Source of the DNA: Bog-473 sp963737745
GTDB taxonomy: Bacteria; Actinomycetota; Acidimicrobiia; Acidimicrobiales; RAAP-2
Reading direction: 5' to 3'
Length of the DNA: 64,000 bases
NCBI GenBank assembly: GCA_963737745.1
Contig: CAVTTR010000012.1
Span: 186,001 to 250,000, forward strand
Shown piece after piece: positions 19,470 through 28,537 of the stretch; position 1 is the first letter of the stretch, and the number at the start of each line of letters is the position of its first letter. Position numbers and translations under genes: made by a program. The notes beneath the pieces were generated by a model. That model did not search any database and was not told the DNA's origin. It was given only the letters and a program-made list of their open reading frames with translations.

Positions 19470-19485
19470 CATAATGATTATTATC
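19470..19485. promoter_or_regulatory. AT-rich palindrome resembling a Fur-family operator
   Basis: CATAATGATTATTATC stands out as AT-rich within high-G+C DNA. Its reverse complement, GATAATAATCATTATG, resembles the GATAAT-type repeats bound by Fur-family metalloregulators. It sits ~365 bases upstream of the minus-strand SDR and ~640 upstream of the export operon, so its target is unclear. Confidence 0.3.
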
Positions 19486-19778
19486 GGCGGCCGGGGGAGA
19501 GTAGGGCAGCAGCGAGATGACGGGCGTCTTGTCATCCGACCAGGAGTTATTGCTGCGGTTCGAGGCGCCTCGTTCTGGCGGCGGGAATCATGAACTGTAA
19601 TGACGTGGGCTGACGGGCTCGGCTGCCGCTCGCCACAATCCCCATTGCACCCACGAAGCCAGAGAGACATGGTTTTGGATCCGCTTGGCGTGAAGCCGCC
19701 GGAACGGATCGGTGAAGGGGAGGGGCGGTAGAACCCAAATGGTCAGCTTTTGGTGGCCCCGCTCCCCTGCTAACAGCA

Positions 19779-19820
19779 CCCCCGGCCGGCACGGTGGCTG
19801 TGCACCGCGCCGGCCGGGGG
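19779..19820. terminator. Strong G+C hairpin, possible terminator or structural element
   Basis: CCCCCGGCCGGC (19779-19790) pairs perfectly with GCCGGCCGGGGG (19809-19820), and an inner GGTG/CACC extends the stem. No T-tract follows on either strand, so classical intrinsic termination is not certain. Confidence 0.45.
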
Positions 19821-20127
19821 GCCGGGCGCCATCAAGGGGGAAGACGGCGCTGTCGCTCGATGCCTGCCGGGGAATGGGGTCGTGATGGCGGAGTCACGGC
19901 GTCCCCGGGAGGCGGAGCATTTTCAGCATGGGGTATCGAGTTTGGGGTCCGGCGCGGTCCGGCTGTGGCTCCCCTGAGAAGGGCCGACTGCAGGGGATGT
20001 GGGAGGTCCTCTCGGGTTAAGAGGGGGATTGAGCTGGGGTTCCTCATAAACGAATTGCCGAAACTCTAAGCCGGGCCACAGGCCAATTTGGGGCTGGCTA
20101 TCACATCGGCTTTGTGTACTGCTACCC

Positions 20128-21459
20128 ATGCCTCAGCAGGGAGACGACGACGCTTTGCAGGCGGATGCTGCAGTTGGAGGTTATCCGGTGACCGATGTCA
20201 CTCAGGAGATTCCGTTGAATGATGAAGGTGAGGCTCCCCCGTCGGAGGAGCGTTCACACAAACGGAAATACATGCTGATCGGTGCGGCCGTCGTCCTCGT
20301 CGCCGGTTTGGCTCTCGGTTTGAGTCTGGGTCTCACGGGAGGTTCACCGGCCACGGGTCTCGTCGTGAGTACCCAAGTAGTGAAGGCCACGACGGGGACG
20401 ATTAAGGAGACCGTGTCGGCGTCGGGCACGCTGGAGCCGGCCAGCCAAGCAAATCTCAGTTTCGGCGTGTCGGGAGTCGTGACCGCAGTCGACGTCAAGG
20501 CTGGGCAAACGGTGACGGCGGGCCAGGTCCTGGCGACGGTCGGCACGTCTGCGCTGCAGGCCGATGTGGCCTCGGCGCAGGCTCAGCTGGAGTCGGCCCA
20601 AGATCGATTGACGAGTGATAAGGCTGCGGGCGCCGAGGCGACACAGATCGACTCGGACGAAGCCGCCGTCACGTCCGCCGAATCATCACTCTCTTCGGCG
20701 CAGGCCGACCTGGCCGATGCCTCGTTGACCTCGACGATCTCGGGGACCGTGGCCTCGGTCAGTCTGGTCGTCGGCCAGCAAGTCACAGGAACCGGTTCTG
20801 GATCGAGCGGGTTCGGTGCCACCAGCGCGGCCTCGTCGACCGGGTCGACCTCGACGACGGCCCAGGTGATCGTCATCAGCACCGAGTCATTCATCGTGAA
20901 CACCACCGTCGATGACACCGAAATTGGTGAGCTCCAAGAGGGCGATCAGGCCACGATCACGCCAACGGGGTCCACGACCCTCGACTTCGGGACGGTGGCG
21001 TCCATCGGCCTCATCGCCACGGAGAGCTCCGATGTGGCGACCTTCCCCGTGGTCATTGACGTCACGGGAGATCCCACCGGCTTGTACGCGGGCGCAACGG
21101 CGGACATCTCCATCATCGTCAAGCAACTCAACAATGTGGTCGAAGTCCCGACGGCCGCTATTACGTATTCCACCAGTGGTCAGGCCACCGTGACCGAGGT
21201 GAAGAACGGGGCGCATGTAAGCCAGCCAGTGACGGTCGGCACAGCTGAGGCGGGCGAGACGCAGATCACGAGCGGCCTTTCCTCAGGCGACAAGGTGGTC
21301 GAACGCGTCGTCACCTTCAAGGGGACCACCGGGGCATCGAGGACCGGCGGTCTTGGTGGCTTCACCCGGGGCGGCGGTCTCGGCGGTGGCGGCTTCACCG
21401 GGGGCGCTGGTGGCGGCTTCACTGGTGGCGGCGGTCGCTTCGGCGGAGCCGGGGGATGA
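20128..21459 (+). CDS. Periplasmic-adaptor-like (HlyD/MacA family) protein with Gly/Phe-rich tail
   Basis: 443 residues. After a polar cytoplasmic N-terminus (~45 residues) comes one membrane anchor (MLIGAAVVLVAGLALGLSLG). The extracytoplasmic part has the lipoyl-like halves (VSASGTLEPASQANLSFGVS and LADASLTSTISGTVASVSLV) around a coiled-coil hairpin (LQADVASAQAQLESAQDRLT), a β-barrel and a membrane-proximal domain. The last ~55 residues are a Gly/Phe/Thr tail (GGFTRGGGLGGGGFTGG). It starts a MacAB-like operon: its stop overlaps the ATPase start by ATGA. It probably links the ABC pump to the cell envelope. Confidence 0.87.
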   Translation: MPQQGDDDALQADAAVGGYPVTDVTQEIPLNDEGEAPPSEERSHKRKYMLIGAAVVLVAGLALGLSLGLTGGSPATGLVVSTQVVKATTGTIKETVSASGTLEPASQANLSFGVSGVVTAVDVKAGQTVTAGQVLATVGTSALQADVASAQAQLESAQDRLTSDKAAGAEATQIDSDEAAVTSAESSLSSAQADLADASLTSTISGTVASVSLVVGQQVTGTGSGSSGFGATSAASSTGSTSTTAQVIVISTESFIVNTTVDDTEIGELQEGDQATITPTGSTTLDFGTVASIGLIATESSDVATFPVVIDVTGDPTGLYAGATADISIIVKQLNNVVEVPTAAITYSTSGQATVTEVKNGAHVSQPVTVGTAEAGETQITSGLSSGDKVVERVVTFKGTTGASRTGGLGGFTRGGGLGGGGFTGGAGGGFTGGGGRFGGAGG

Positions 21460-22214
21460 CGCATACACCCACACAGCAGACCGCAAGAGTGCATCAACCG
21501 ACGGGGACCGGTGATCCGCCGGTCATTGCGCTCAACCACGTGACAAAGGTGTACCGCACCGGCACCATTTCGGTGGCTGCGTTGCGGGGCGTCTCCTTGA
21601 CTATCGACGCCGGCGAGTACGTGGCGATCGTTGGTCCCTCGGGTTCGGGGAAGTCCACCCTGATGCATATTCTCGGCTGCCTCGATACGCCGACGTCAGG
21701 CACATTTCACCTCGCTGGACAAGACGTGAGCCACATGAGCGAGGAGCAGCTGGCTGAGGTGCGCAACCGGCGCATCGGGTTCGTGTTCCAACAATTCAAC
21801 CTCTTGCCGTCCATGACCGCCTGGCAGAACGTCGAGCTCCCGTTGGCCTATGCCGGCGTGCATCGGGCCGAACGCAAGCAGCGGGCCATGGACGCTTTGG
21901 CCAAGGTGGGTTTGGCCGGCCGCGTGCAGCACCGTCCCGGCGAACTCTCCGGAGGCCAACAGCAGCGTGTCGCCGTGGCTCGGGCGCTGGTGACCGAGCC
22001 CGACCTGATATTGGCTGACGAGCCGACGGGAAACTTGGACTCGGTCTCGGCCGACGACGTGCTCGGCCTCATGGCCCAGCTCCACGAAGCCGGTCGTACC
22101 CTCGTCCTGATCACGCACGACGTCGGTGTGGCGTCGGCTGCGGGAAGGGTCATCGGCATTCGTGACGGGTTGGTCACCGAGGACGGCGAGCGCAACCTCG
22201 AAAACGTTCGATGA
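21456..22214 (+). CDS. ABC transporter ATPase (MacB/LolD type)
   Basis: 252 residues. Walker A is GPSGSGKST, the Q-loop lies in RIGFVFQQFNLLPSMTAWQN, the ABC signature is LSGGQQQRVAVARAL, Walker B is LILADEPTGNLDS and the H-loop is LITHD. This pattern is typical of MacB/LolD-type ATPases that drive mechanotransmission rather than substrate transport through the membrane. It overlaps the adaptor upstream and the permease downstream by four bases each, so the three proteins are made together. Confidence 0.95.
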   Translation: MTHTPTQQTARVHQPTGTGDPPVIALNHVTKVYRTGTISVAALRGVSLTIDAGEYVAIVGPSGSGKSTLMHILGCLDTPTSGTFHLAGQDVSHMSEEQLAEVRNRRIGFVFQQFNLLPSMTAWQNVELPLAYAGVHRAERKQRAMDALAKVGLAGRVQHRPGELSGGQQQRVAVARALVTEPDLILADEPTGNLDSVSADDVLGLMAQLHEAGRTLVLITHDVGVASAAGRVIGIRDGLVTEDGERNLENVR

Positions 22215-23457
22215 GCTGGCTCGAGACACTCCGTACGGGATGCAACGGGATTCGCAGCCATCGGTTGCGGTCCGGGTTGACGGTGCTGGGCATCCTCATC
22301 GGGATCGCCGCCGTCATCTTGACCGTCGGTCTGGGTGAGGGGGCCCAGGCGCAAGTCAGCTCCGAGATCACCTCTCTCGGGACGAACCTGCTCACTATCT
22401 CGCCCGGGAGCACCACTTCGGCGGTCGGCATTCGTGGGGGCTTCGGCTCGGCCTCGACGCTGACGACCGCCAACGCCGCCGCCCTGGCGTCTTCGGTGGT
22501 GGCACCGGACATTAAGGCCGTGGCTCCGACCACACAGGCGACAGAGACACTCATCGACGGCAGCACCAACTGGTCCACGACCGTGGTCGGCACGACGCCG
22601 TCTTGGCTGACGGTCCGGGGCCGGACGGTGGCCCAAGGAAGATTTCTCGACAACCAGGACGTGCAGGATCATGAAGCAGTGGTCGTGCTTGGTTCGACGA
22701 CGGCCTCAGAGCTCTTCAGCCGGGAGGACCCCGTCGGGCAAACGGTCGATGTGAGCGGCGTGCCGATGACGGTCGTCGGTGTCCTCACGTCGGTCGGATC
22801 CTCTTCGTCGTCATCGACGACGACCGATCAAGATGACCAGGCGCTCGTGCCCATCACCACGGCGGCGCAACGCATCTTTGGCGGGACCTCGCGCAACTCG
22901 GTCAGCTCCATCATTGTGCAGGCCCGCTCTTCGAATGATCTGACCGCGGCCTACCAGGAAGCCGACCACGAGCTGTTGGCCGCGCACGACATCACCGACG
23001 GCTTCGGATGCCGACTTCACCATCACCTCGGAGCAGTCGGTTCTCTCGACGGCCACATCGGTCGACCGGACATTGACGATCCTGCTCGGGGGTATTGCGG
23101 GCATCTCTCTCCTCGTCGGAGGCATCGGTGTCATGAACATCATGTTGGTCTCGGTCACCGAACGGGTGCGAGAGATCGGGTTGCGCAAGGCTCTCGGAGC
23201 AACGCCTCGACTCATTCGGCGCCAATTTCTGGTGGAGGCATCCGTGCTCGGGCTCGCTGGCGGAGCGCTCGGCGTCGCGCTCGGAATCATCGGAGCGGCG
23301 ACCTTGCCCGGGGTGGTCGGAGACCCCATCACCATCAGCGCGTGGGCCGCCGGGGTGGCGCTCGCTGGTCGCCATGGCGATCGGGGTCGTCTTCGGTGTC
23401 TACCCCGCCAGTCGCGCCGCCCACTTGGCCCCCATCGACGCGCTGAGGAGCGAATAG
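22211..23457 (+). CDS. MacB/FtsX-type ABC permease (frameshifted)
   Basis: The reconstructed ~410-residue protein has the MacB layout: a first membrane helix (RSGLTVLGILIGIAAVILTV), a large periplasmic-type domain (residues ~50-270, with a Ser/Thr-rich loop SSSSSTTTDQ), then three helices. The final part, LLGGIAGISLLVGGIGVMNI then SVTERVREIGLRKALGATPR, is the conserved FtsX/MacB signature, ending IGVVFGVYPASRAAHLAPID. Frame changes are needed near 23005 and 23365. The stop at 23457 directly precedes the next gene. Substrate unknown; MacB relatives export peptides, lipoproteins or siderophores. Confidence 0.88.
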
Positions 23458-23496
23458 ATGGCACACGAAATGACGATGAGGAAGAGAAGGACCACA

Positions 23497-24434
23497 ATGG
23501 CCACAACATGGCGGCGTAGCCGCAAACTGCGGAAAATAGGGATGGCGACGGGCGCGGGCCTAGGCTGCCTGTCCCTGGTGGTGGCGCTGGCATCAGCGGC
23601 CGGAGCCGCCACCAGCCCGGGGAACGATGCACCAGTGGCAGCGTGGCCAGCATCTCGGGCAGCACCATGGAGGTGCAGAGCACGACCGCACAGACCGCGG
23701 TGACCTGGACGGCGACCACGACGTTCTCCGAGACGGCCACGGAAACCATCAGCGCCGTCGCCGTCGGAGATTGCCTCACCGTGACGGGGACACCAGCCAA
23801 GAAATCCAAGACCACGATCGCCGCCCGGTCCGTCACGATCAGCAAGCCCTCGACGACCGGTTCGTGTACCGCTGGACTCGGTGGAGGAACGGCAGCTGGC
23901 GGTCGCTTCGGTGGTGCGGGCGGAGCCGGAGGAAGATTCGGTACGGTCGGCGCGGGCGCACGTGGTCTCGGGTGAGACCCCGCCGAGTGGCAGCTTCCCG
24001 GGCCGCTCGGGGAAGTGGGAAGGTCATTCCCGGGAGGGGCGAACTTCACCTTCGCCTCGGGCAAGGTCACCGCGGTCAAGGGCTCGACAATTACCTTGTC
24101 CGGACACTGCTGGTAACGAGCCCTTTCGGTCGCTCGTCCAGTTCGAAGGCGTCGAAGGCGACCAAGCCCACGACCCAGAAGCTCAAGATCACGAGCGGGA
24201 AGTCCACCACCTTCTCGGAGACGCAAACGACATCGTCCTCTGCCCTGGCGGTCGGTGACTGCGTGAGTGCCTTCGGCACGGCCGGGAGCACCGGTGCCGT
24301 GACGGCCACCACCGTCCGCATCACCTCGACCGGCGGCAAGACGTGCTCCGGCCTTCGGCGGCGGTGGGTTTGGTGGCGGCGGGTTCGGCGGTGGCGGTTC
24401 CGGTGGAGCGGGGGCTGAGTGGCACCTCCGGTGA
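23497..24434 (+). CDS. Secreted protein with two DUF5666-like repeats and Gly/Phe-rich tail (frameshifted)
   Basis: The ATG at 23497 follows AGAGAAGG; an ATG at 23458 just after the permease stop is the alternative. A signal peptide (GLGCLSLVVALASAAGAATS) precedes two similar domains: SVASISGSTMEVQSTTAQTA...AVAVGDCLTVTG, and VTAVKGSTITLSG...ALAVGDCVSAFG, each containing the VGDCxxxxG motif of DUF5666. They are joined by a Gly/Phe/Arg linker, and the protein ends in FGGGGFGGGGFGGGGSGGAG if one frame is followed. Several indels (near 23625, 23970-24130, 24350) make residue order uncertain. Its place between permease and second adaptor suggests an accessory or cargo role. Confidence 0.65.
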
Positions 24435-26078
24435 CTGACGTACCAGGCCTGCGCCGGCGCGGCATGAGACGGCGCCCCGCCGTCATCGGGGTGGCGGTCG
24501 TCATCGTTCTTCTGGTGGCTGGCGGAGCCACCGCGCTCGCGGCCAGCGGCTCGGGTGATGGTGGGTATCGGATGACAAGCGTCGTGCGACGCCTCGATGG
24601 ACACCAACCTGGTTGTGGTCGGAACGATCGAGCCGGTCAACGACGCCTCCGTCAGTTTCCAGGTGGCGGGGCAGGTGGCGAGCGTTTCGGCGACGCCGGG
24701 AGCACAGGTGACCGCGGGCGAGCCGTTGGCTTCTCTCGATACGACTGCGCTGAGTGAATCGGTCTCCTCGGCCGAGTTGTCCCTCCAGTCGGCTGACGCC
24801 AAATTGACCGAGGACGAAGACAGCGAGACTGCGAGCACCGACACGGCAACGACGACGACCACGGTGCCGAAGACATCGTCGTCGGCCGGTAGCTCGATCA
24901 GCCAAGATCAAGCCGCCTTGGTCACGGACCAAGCGACGTCGTCCGGGGACCAGCAGCAAGAAGCGGCGGACCTCAAGCAAGCGCAAACGGCGTGCGGGCT
25001 TTCGACGACGCCGACCTCGCCCCCTTCGACCACGTCCACCACCACGACCACAACCACGGCCTCCTCCCCCACGACTTCTTCGGACACCAGCGGGTGCACC
25101 AACGCCCTGCAGCAAGTTTCGACCGATCAGCAGTCGGTGGCCAAGGATCAGCAGGCCGTGGCGGCGGACGAGTCCACGCTGGCCAAGGCCATCACGGCGG
25201 AAGAGTCTGCGGCGAGCTCCGCAAGCTCGACCACGAGCAAGTCGTCGACGGGGACGTCATCGACGGGGACGACCGGGAGCGGCGGCACGAGCGCCAAGAG
25301 CAACGCGGCGAGCGATGCTGCTTCGAACAGCGCAACCCAGATCGCGACGGATGAGGCGGCGATCGACACGGCCCAGGCCAATGTGGTGGGAGCCGAGCAA
25401 TCCCTGACCGATGGTCAGCTCACGAGTCCGATCAACGGCACCATCGTGTCGGTCGGGATCAACGTTGGCGAGACGGTAGGTGCCGACTCGAGCACCGACG
25501 ACATCGTCATCATCGGTACGAAGTCCTTCGAGGCGACCGCGACGTTGACCAGCGCACAGGTGCCGTCGGTCAAGGTGGGCTTGGCGGCCAGTGTGGCGGT
25601 GGACGGGACAACGGGGTCCATCGACGGGGCCGTGTCACAGGTGGGGCCGGTCCAGTCGACCGAGTCGGGGTACTCGTATCCGGTTGTGATCGCGCTGCCG
25701 GCCTCGGCCAACAATCTCTTCGCCGGTTCGACCGCCAACATCTCGATCGTCACCGGGACGAAGAAGGACGTGCTGGCGGTCCCCACATCGGCCGTCACGA
25801 CGTCGGGAACGCGGGCGTACGTCGTCGTGCTGTCCGGTGGAAACCCCGTGGACAAGCCCGTCAAGATCGGCCTCGTCGGGTCCATCTACACCCAGGTGCT
25901 CTCTGGCGTGAAACAGGGACAGGAGATTGTTCTGGCGAACGACGCCGATCCCGTTCCGGCGTCGAACACGGAAACCGTGGGTGGCTTTGGGAGCGGCGGC
26001 TTTGGCGGCGGCACCGGAGGGTTCGGGGGCGGGACCACTCGATTCAATGTCGCCGGGAGCGGCGGATTCGGCGGCTGA
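24431..26078 (+). CDS. Second HlyD/MacA-like adaptor with long Ser/Thr-rich hairpin and Gly/Phe tail (frameshifted)
   Basis: About 545 residues. A cytoplasmic Arg-rich start and membrane anchor (VIGVAVVIVLLVAGGATALA) lead to a lipoyl-like half (VVVGTIEPVNDASVSFQVAG), a long coiled-coil interrupted by Thr/Ser-rich spacers (STTSTTTTTTTASSPTTSS and SSTTSKSSTGTSSTGTTGSG), the second lipoyl half (LTSPINGTIVSVGINVGETV), the β-barrel and a FGSGGFGGGTGGFGGG tail. One frame change near 24595 is required. The GTG at 24431 overlaps the upstream stop. Two unequal adaptors in one MacAB operon is unusual. Confidence 0.8.
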
Positions 26079-26090
26079 GGGCCATCGGGG

Positions 26091-26819
26091 TCAGGTCGGG
26101 GACACCGCCGCGAGCCGAGCGTCATAGTCGTCGGCCAGTCGCTGTAAGGAGTCGGCGCAGTCGCCGGTGAAAGAGGATCCGTGCATCAGCGCCAAGGTGG
26201 TCGGTCGCAACTCGGCCAGCTTGCGCAGCGTTGCTCCCGTCGAAGGGGTGAGACACGTGGCCCCAAAGACGTCCTCCGCCACCCCGGCGGCCTCGACGAT
26301 GTCGTCGGTCGTGAGAGCGGGACCGTTTCCGAGATGTGTGAAGAGATCCCCGCAGAGGAGCGTCCCCGTCGTTTCCTCGTAGAGGACGCGAGCCTCCCAT
26401 CCGTGCGGCACGTGGGGGGTATCGATGTGCCGAACCCGTTTGCCGCCGAGTTCGATGACCTCACCGTCGGCAAGGGGGCGCGGCGGGCGGTCAGCGAGAT
26501 CGTCCAGGGAGACCATGCACCCGAGACCGCCATGCGCCACTTGTGCGCCGGGAGCCGCAGCGAGGAACAGGTTCATGGCGCCGCATTCGTCGGACTCGAC
26601 GTGACCGAAGGTGATCCACCGCAGGGATTCGAGGGGAACAATGGTGGACACGGCCTGGCTCACGTCCGCGTACGTACGACGGGCCCCGGTATGGAAAAGC
26701 AGCGGCTCCTCGGCGTCGATCAGGAACTGGTTGAAGGTGAAGCCGGTGGGGCCGATATCGGGGGTGAACGTCGACAGTCGAAAAATGCGATCGGCGATCT
26801 CATCGATTTTGGTTTCCAT
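26091..26819 (-). CDS. MBL-fold metallohydrolase, oxygen-binding diiron (ODP) type
   Basis: 242 residues. Metal ligands follow the ODP-like pattern HVESDE in TFGHVESDECGAMNLF, a histidine in the THP-like DTPHVPHGW, the aspartate in LLCGDLFTH and a final histidine in LALMHGSSF. ODP-type domains bind O2 or reduce it with a flavin partner, but no flavodoxin domain is attached here. It lies 12 bases after the DinB-like gene, so it is part of the TetR operon. Its physiological role is unknown. Confidence 0.8.
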   Translation of the reverse strand: METKIDEIADRIFRLSTFTPDIGPTGFTFNQFLIDAEEPLLFHTGARRTYADVSQAVSTIVPLESLRWITFGHVESDECGAMNLFLAAAPGAQVAHGGLGCMVSLDDLADRPPRPLADGEVIELGGKRVRHIDTPHVPHGWEARVLYEETTGTLLCGDLFTHLGNGPALTTDDIVEAAGVAEDVFGATCLTPSTGATLRKLAELRPTTLALMHGSSFTGDCADSLQRLADDYDARLAAVSPT

Positions 26820-26831
26820 GGTCTGAGCTCC

Positions 26832-27578
26832 TTAGAGAGGAAGGGGGTGGGCAAGGATGCCGGTGCCGGGCAGCCGACCCGAGAGTATGCGAATGAATGT
26901 CATGGCATCGATGTCGACGCGCTCTCCGTTTGTACCTTGGCTGAACTTTCCACCGGCCGTCCCTTCGAGAACGAGGTCAAAGGGTTCGCCGTGAATGGAG
27001 GCCCACTCCCCCACAATGTCGGCCACCAATCGGCCGTCGTGATCGGCCGTGAGATGCATGGGACGACCGATGGCCGCGCAAATATCGATCCGATGGGCCC
27101 ACACGTCCCGGGTGAAGCCGACATCGAGCAGATACTTCAGCGGGACCCAACCGATGGGCGGACCGAAGGGCATCGGGAGATAACGCATGGGCGGCGGCGT
27201 GCGCCACCGGCCCTTGACGGCGCGCGGTCCGATGGCCGCCATTTGCGCCACGATCTCCTCATTGGAAAGATCGATCCGCTCGCGTATCTGGAACTCGTTC
27301 ATACCATCGACCCAATGATGTGACTCGATCTCACGGTTGAGCGGGAGACCTCTTCGGAGTTGGTGCAGGAACTGCGGAAACGAAGCTTGGGCATCACCCG
27401 ATCCAAGAATGTGCAGTGCCATGTGGCGGACGTCCCACGCGGTGCAATCCGTCTGGGTCGCCCATTCGTCAGGTGAGAGCGTTCCCAACAACTCGGCGAA
27501 CCTCCGGAATTCCTCTTCTGCCAGCACTCGTGCTTCAGGTCGCTGGATCCGGAGCTGTGCTGCTCTGCTGTCTGTCAT
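26832..27578 (-). CDS. Maleylpyruvate-isomerase/DinB-fold protein (TIGR03083-like)
   Basis: 248 residues with the four-helix DinB fold typical of mycothiol-dependent enzymes: an N-terminal helix with FAELLGTLSPDEWATQTDCT, the phrase WDVRHMALHILGSGDAQ (first metal histidine) and a central VGFTRDVWAHRIDICAAIG (second histidine). The C-terminal domain resembles a sterol-carrier-like fold (GEPFDLVLEGTAGGKFSQGT). Mycothiol is the actinobacterial thiol, so a mycothiol-dependent isomerase or transferase is likely, but the substrate is unknown. Its start overlaps the TetR stop by four bases. Confidence 0.8.
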   Translation of the reverse strand: MTDSRAAQLRIQRPEARVLAEEEFRRFAELLGTLSPDEWATQTDCTAWDVRHMALHILGSGDAQASFPQFLHQLRRGLPLNREIESHHWVDGMNEFQIRERIDLSNEEIVAQMAAIGPRAVKGRWRTPPPMRYLPMPFGPPIGWVPLKYLLDVGFTRDVWAHRIDICAAIGRPMHLTADHDGRLVADIVGEWASIHGEPFDLVLEGTAGGKFSQGTNGERVDIDAMTFIRILSGRLPGTGILAHPLPL

Positions 27579-28180
27579 TTCTGCCTCCTTCGAAGTGCAT
27601 CGTCAAGGTGTAGGTCGGTAAGTCGGTCCAGGTGGCGGATCCAACGGTTCCCGCCGGGGTCGTTGCTGATCTGCGCGTCGATCAGGCCAGCCACCATGGC
27701 GATGCAGCAGTCGCGGTCGCCGTCACTCTCGACACCTGCTGCTTGGAGAAGGGTGATGACCCGACCGAGTACCTCCTGAGCCAGGGCGTAGGAGTCGGCC
27801 GAAGGCTCGAACCCCGGGATGGGACGCTGGAGGAGCAGCGCGCACCGAGCGGTGTCCTCCACCGCGAAGGTCACGAAGGCTCTCGTGAACACCTTGACGG
27901 CGTCTCTGGGATCGTCGGGTAGTTCGAGTGCGTCGAGGCGTTCGAGGAGCTGACGATTGCCGTCGGCGAACATGGCGTCGTACAGCCCATTCTTCGAATC
28001 GAAGTAGGCGTAGAGCGACGGCTGCCGGATTCCCACTTCGCGGGCCAATCCGTGGAGTGACAAGCCCCCGATGCCGTGGATGCGCGCCAGTTTCCAGGCG
28101 GCAGCGAGGATCGTCGCCATCCTCGACTGTCGTCGGGCGGTGATGGTCGCCGTCGTCGTCGTCGTCGTCGTTCCTATCAC
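27575..28180 (-). CDS. TetR-family regulator
   Basis: 201 residues. The HTH is clear (MATILAAAWKLARIHGIGGL, then LAREVGIRQPSLYAYFDSKN), followed by a WHG-like C-terminal domain (FVTFAVEDTARCALLLQRPI). The only start upstream that keeps the whole first helix is the GTG at 28180, which lies inside the operator and implies a nearly leaderless message; an ATG at 28120 would cut the first helix. A (CGT)n run at 28149-28170 encodes a poly-Thr N-terminus. It is the first gene of a three-gene operon (TetR, DinB-like, MBL) and probably represses it. Confidence 0.82.
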   Translation of the reverse strand: MIGTTTTTTTATITARRQSRMATILAAAWKLARIHGIGGLSLHGLAREVGIRQPSLYAYFDSKNGLYDAMFADGNRQLLERLDALELPDDPRDAVKVFTRAFVTFAVEDTARCALLLQRPIPGFEPSADSYALAQEVLGRVITLLQAAGVESDGDRDCCIAMVAGLIDAQISNDPGGNRWIRHLDRLTDLHLDDALRRRQK

Positions 28181-28209
28181 TAATAGGCAGTTTACCTATC
28201 GCTGATAGG
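28173..28209. promoter_or_regulatory. Double palindromic operator upstream of TetR-DinB-MBL operon
   Basis: Two related palindromes, CCTATCACTAATAGG (28173-28187) and the perfect CCTATCGCTGATAGG (28195-28209), are centred 22 bases apart, i.e. about two helical turns on the same face. The layout suits cooperative binding of two TetR dimers. The first overlaps the predicted start codon of the tetR gene. Confidence 0.8.
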
Positions 28210-28307
28210 AAGTCAAGAGCGCACGGTGCAGACCGGCATCTGTGGCGAGACTCCGACACGAGAATGTCTGATGAACTGTGAGCCCGTTGCCAATAGAGGA
28301 GAAGACG

Positions 28308-28517
28308 ATGGCCAAAGCGAGCGAGGACGAGTTTCCCGTCATCGAAGACCCCGAACCGTTGGAGCCCGAGGACGCGGCGGAGATCGCGCCGCTTGACAGT
28401 GAGATCGACTTCGACGACGAGCAGGAGGAAGATCAGCTGCCACTCGATGCCGTTGAGGCCTCCGAGTTAGGGGTGTTGCTGGACGACCCCGAGTCTTTGT
28501 CCGACGAAGACGAGTAG
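28308..28517 (+). CDS. Small highly acidic protein, unknown function
   Basis: 69 residues, very rich in Asp and Glu (EDPEPLEPEDAAEIAPLDSE, ending DDPESLSDEDE) with no cysteine. The ATG at 28308 follows GAGGAGAAG; a GTG at 28278 in frame lacks this support. The style recalls the acidic N-terminal half of the DUF4193 protein at 38 kb but there is no zinc-ribbon. It is likely intrinsically disordered. It stands alone between the TetR operon and a convergent hydrolase gene. Confidence 0.65.
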   Translation: MAKASEDEFPVIEDPEPLEPEDAAEIAPLDSEIDFDDEQEEDQLPLDAVEASELGVLLDDPESLSDEDE

Positions 28518-28537
28518 GAGAGCCGGACTACAGAAAG

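Larger units (their letters stand above)
19105..20127. other. Gap of about 1 kb with repeats and no convincing gene
   Basis: No reading frame here shows family similarity, normal codon bias or a credible ribosome-binding site. The stretch holds a copy of a dispersed repeat, a nine-base tandem repeat, an AT-rich palindrome and a strong G+C hairpin, each listed separately. The final ~200 bases before 20128 must carry the promoter of the export operon, but no clear -35/-10 pair was recognised. A weak 63-codon frame on the minus strand (19588-19779) has no supporting evidence. Confidence 0.6.

Noticed and set aside
19588..19779. 63-codon minus-strand frame that looked like a transposase remnant
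   Set aside because: No recognisable motif or ribosome-binding site, and its ends do not match any terminal repeat.
28149..28171. (CGT)n repeat as a phase-variation switch
   Set aside because: The unit is three bases, so changes in copy number would not alter the reading frame.
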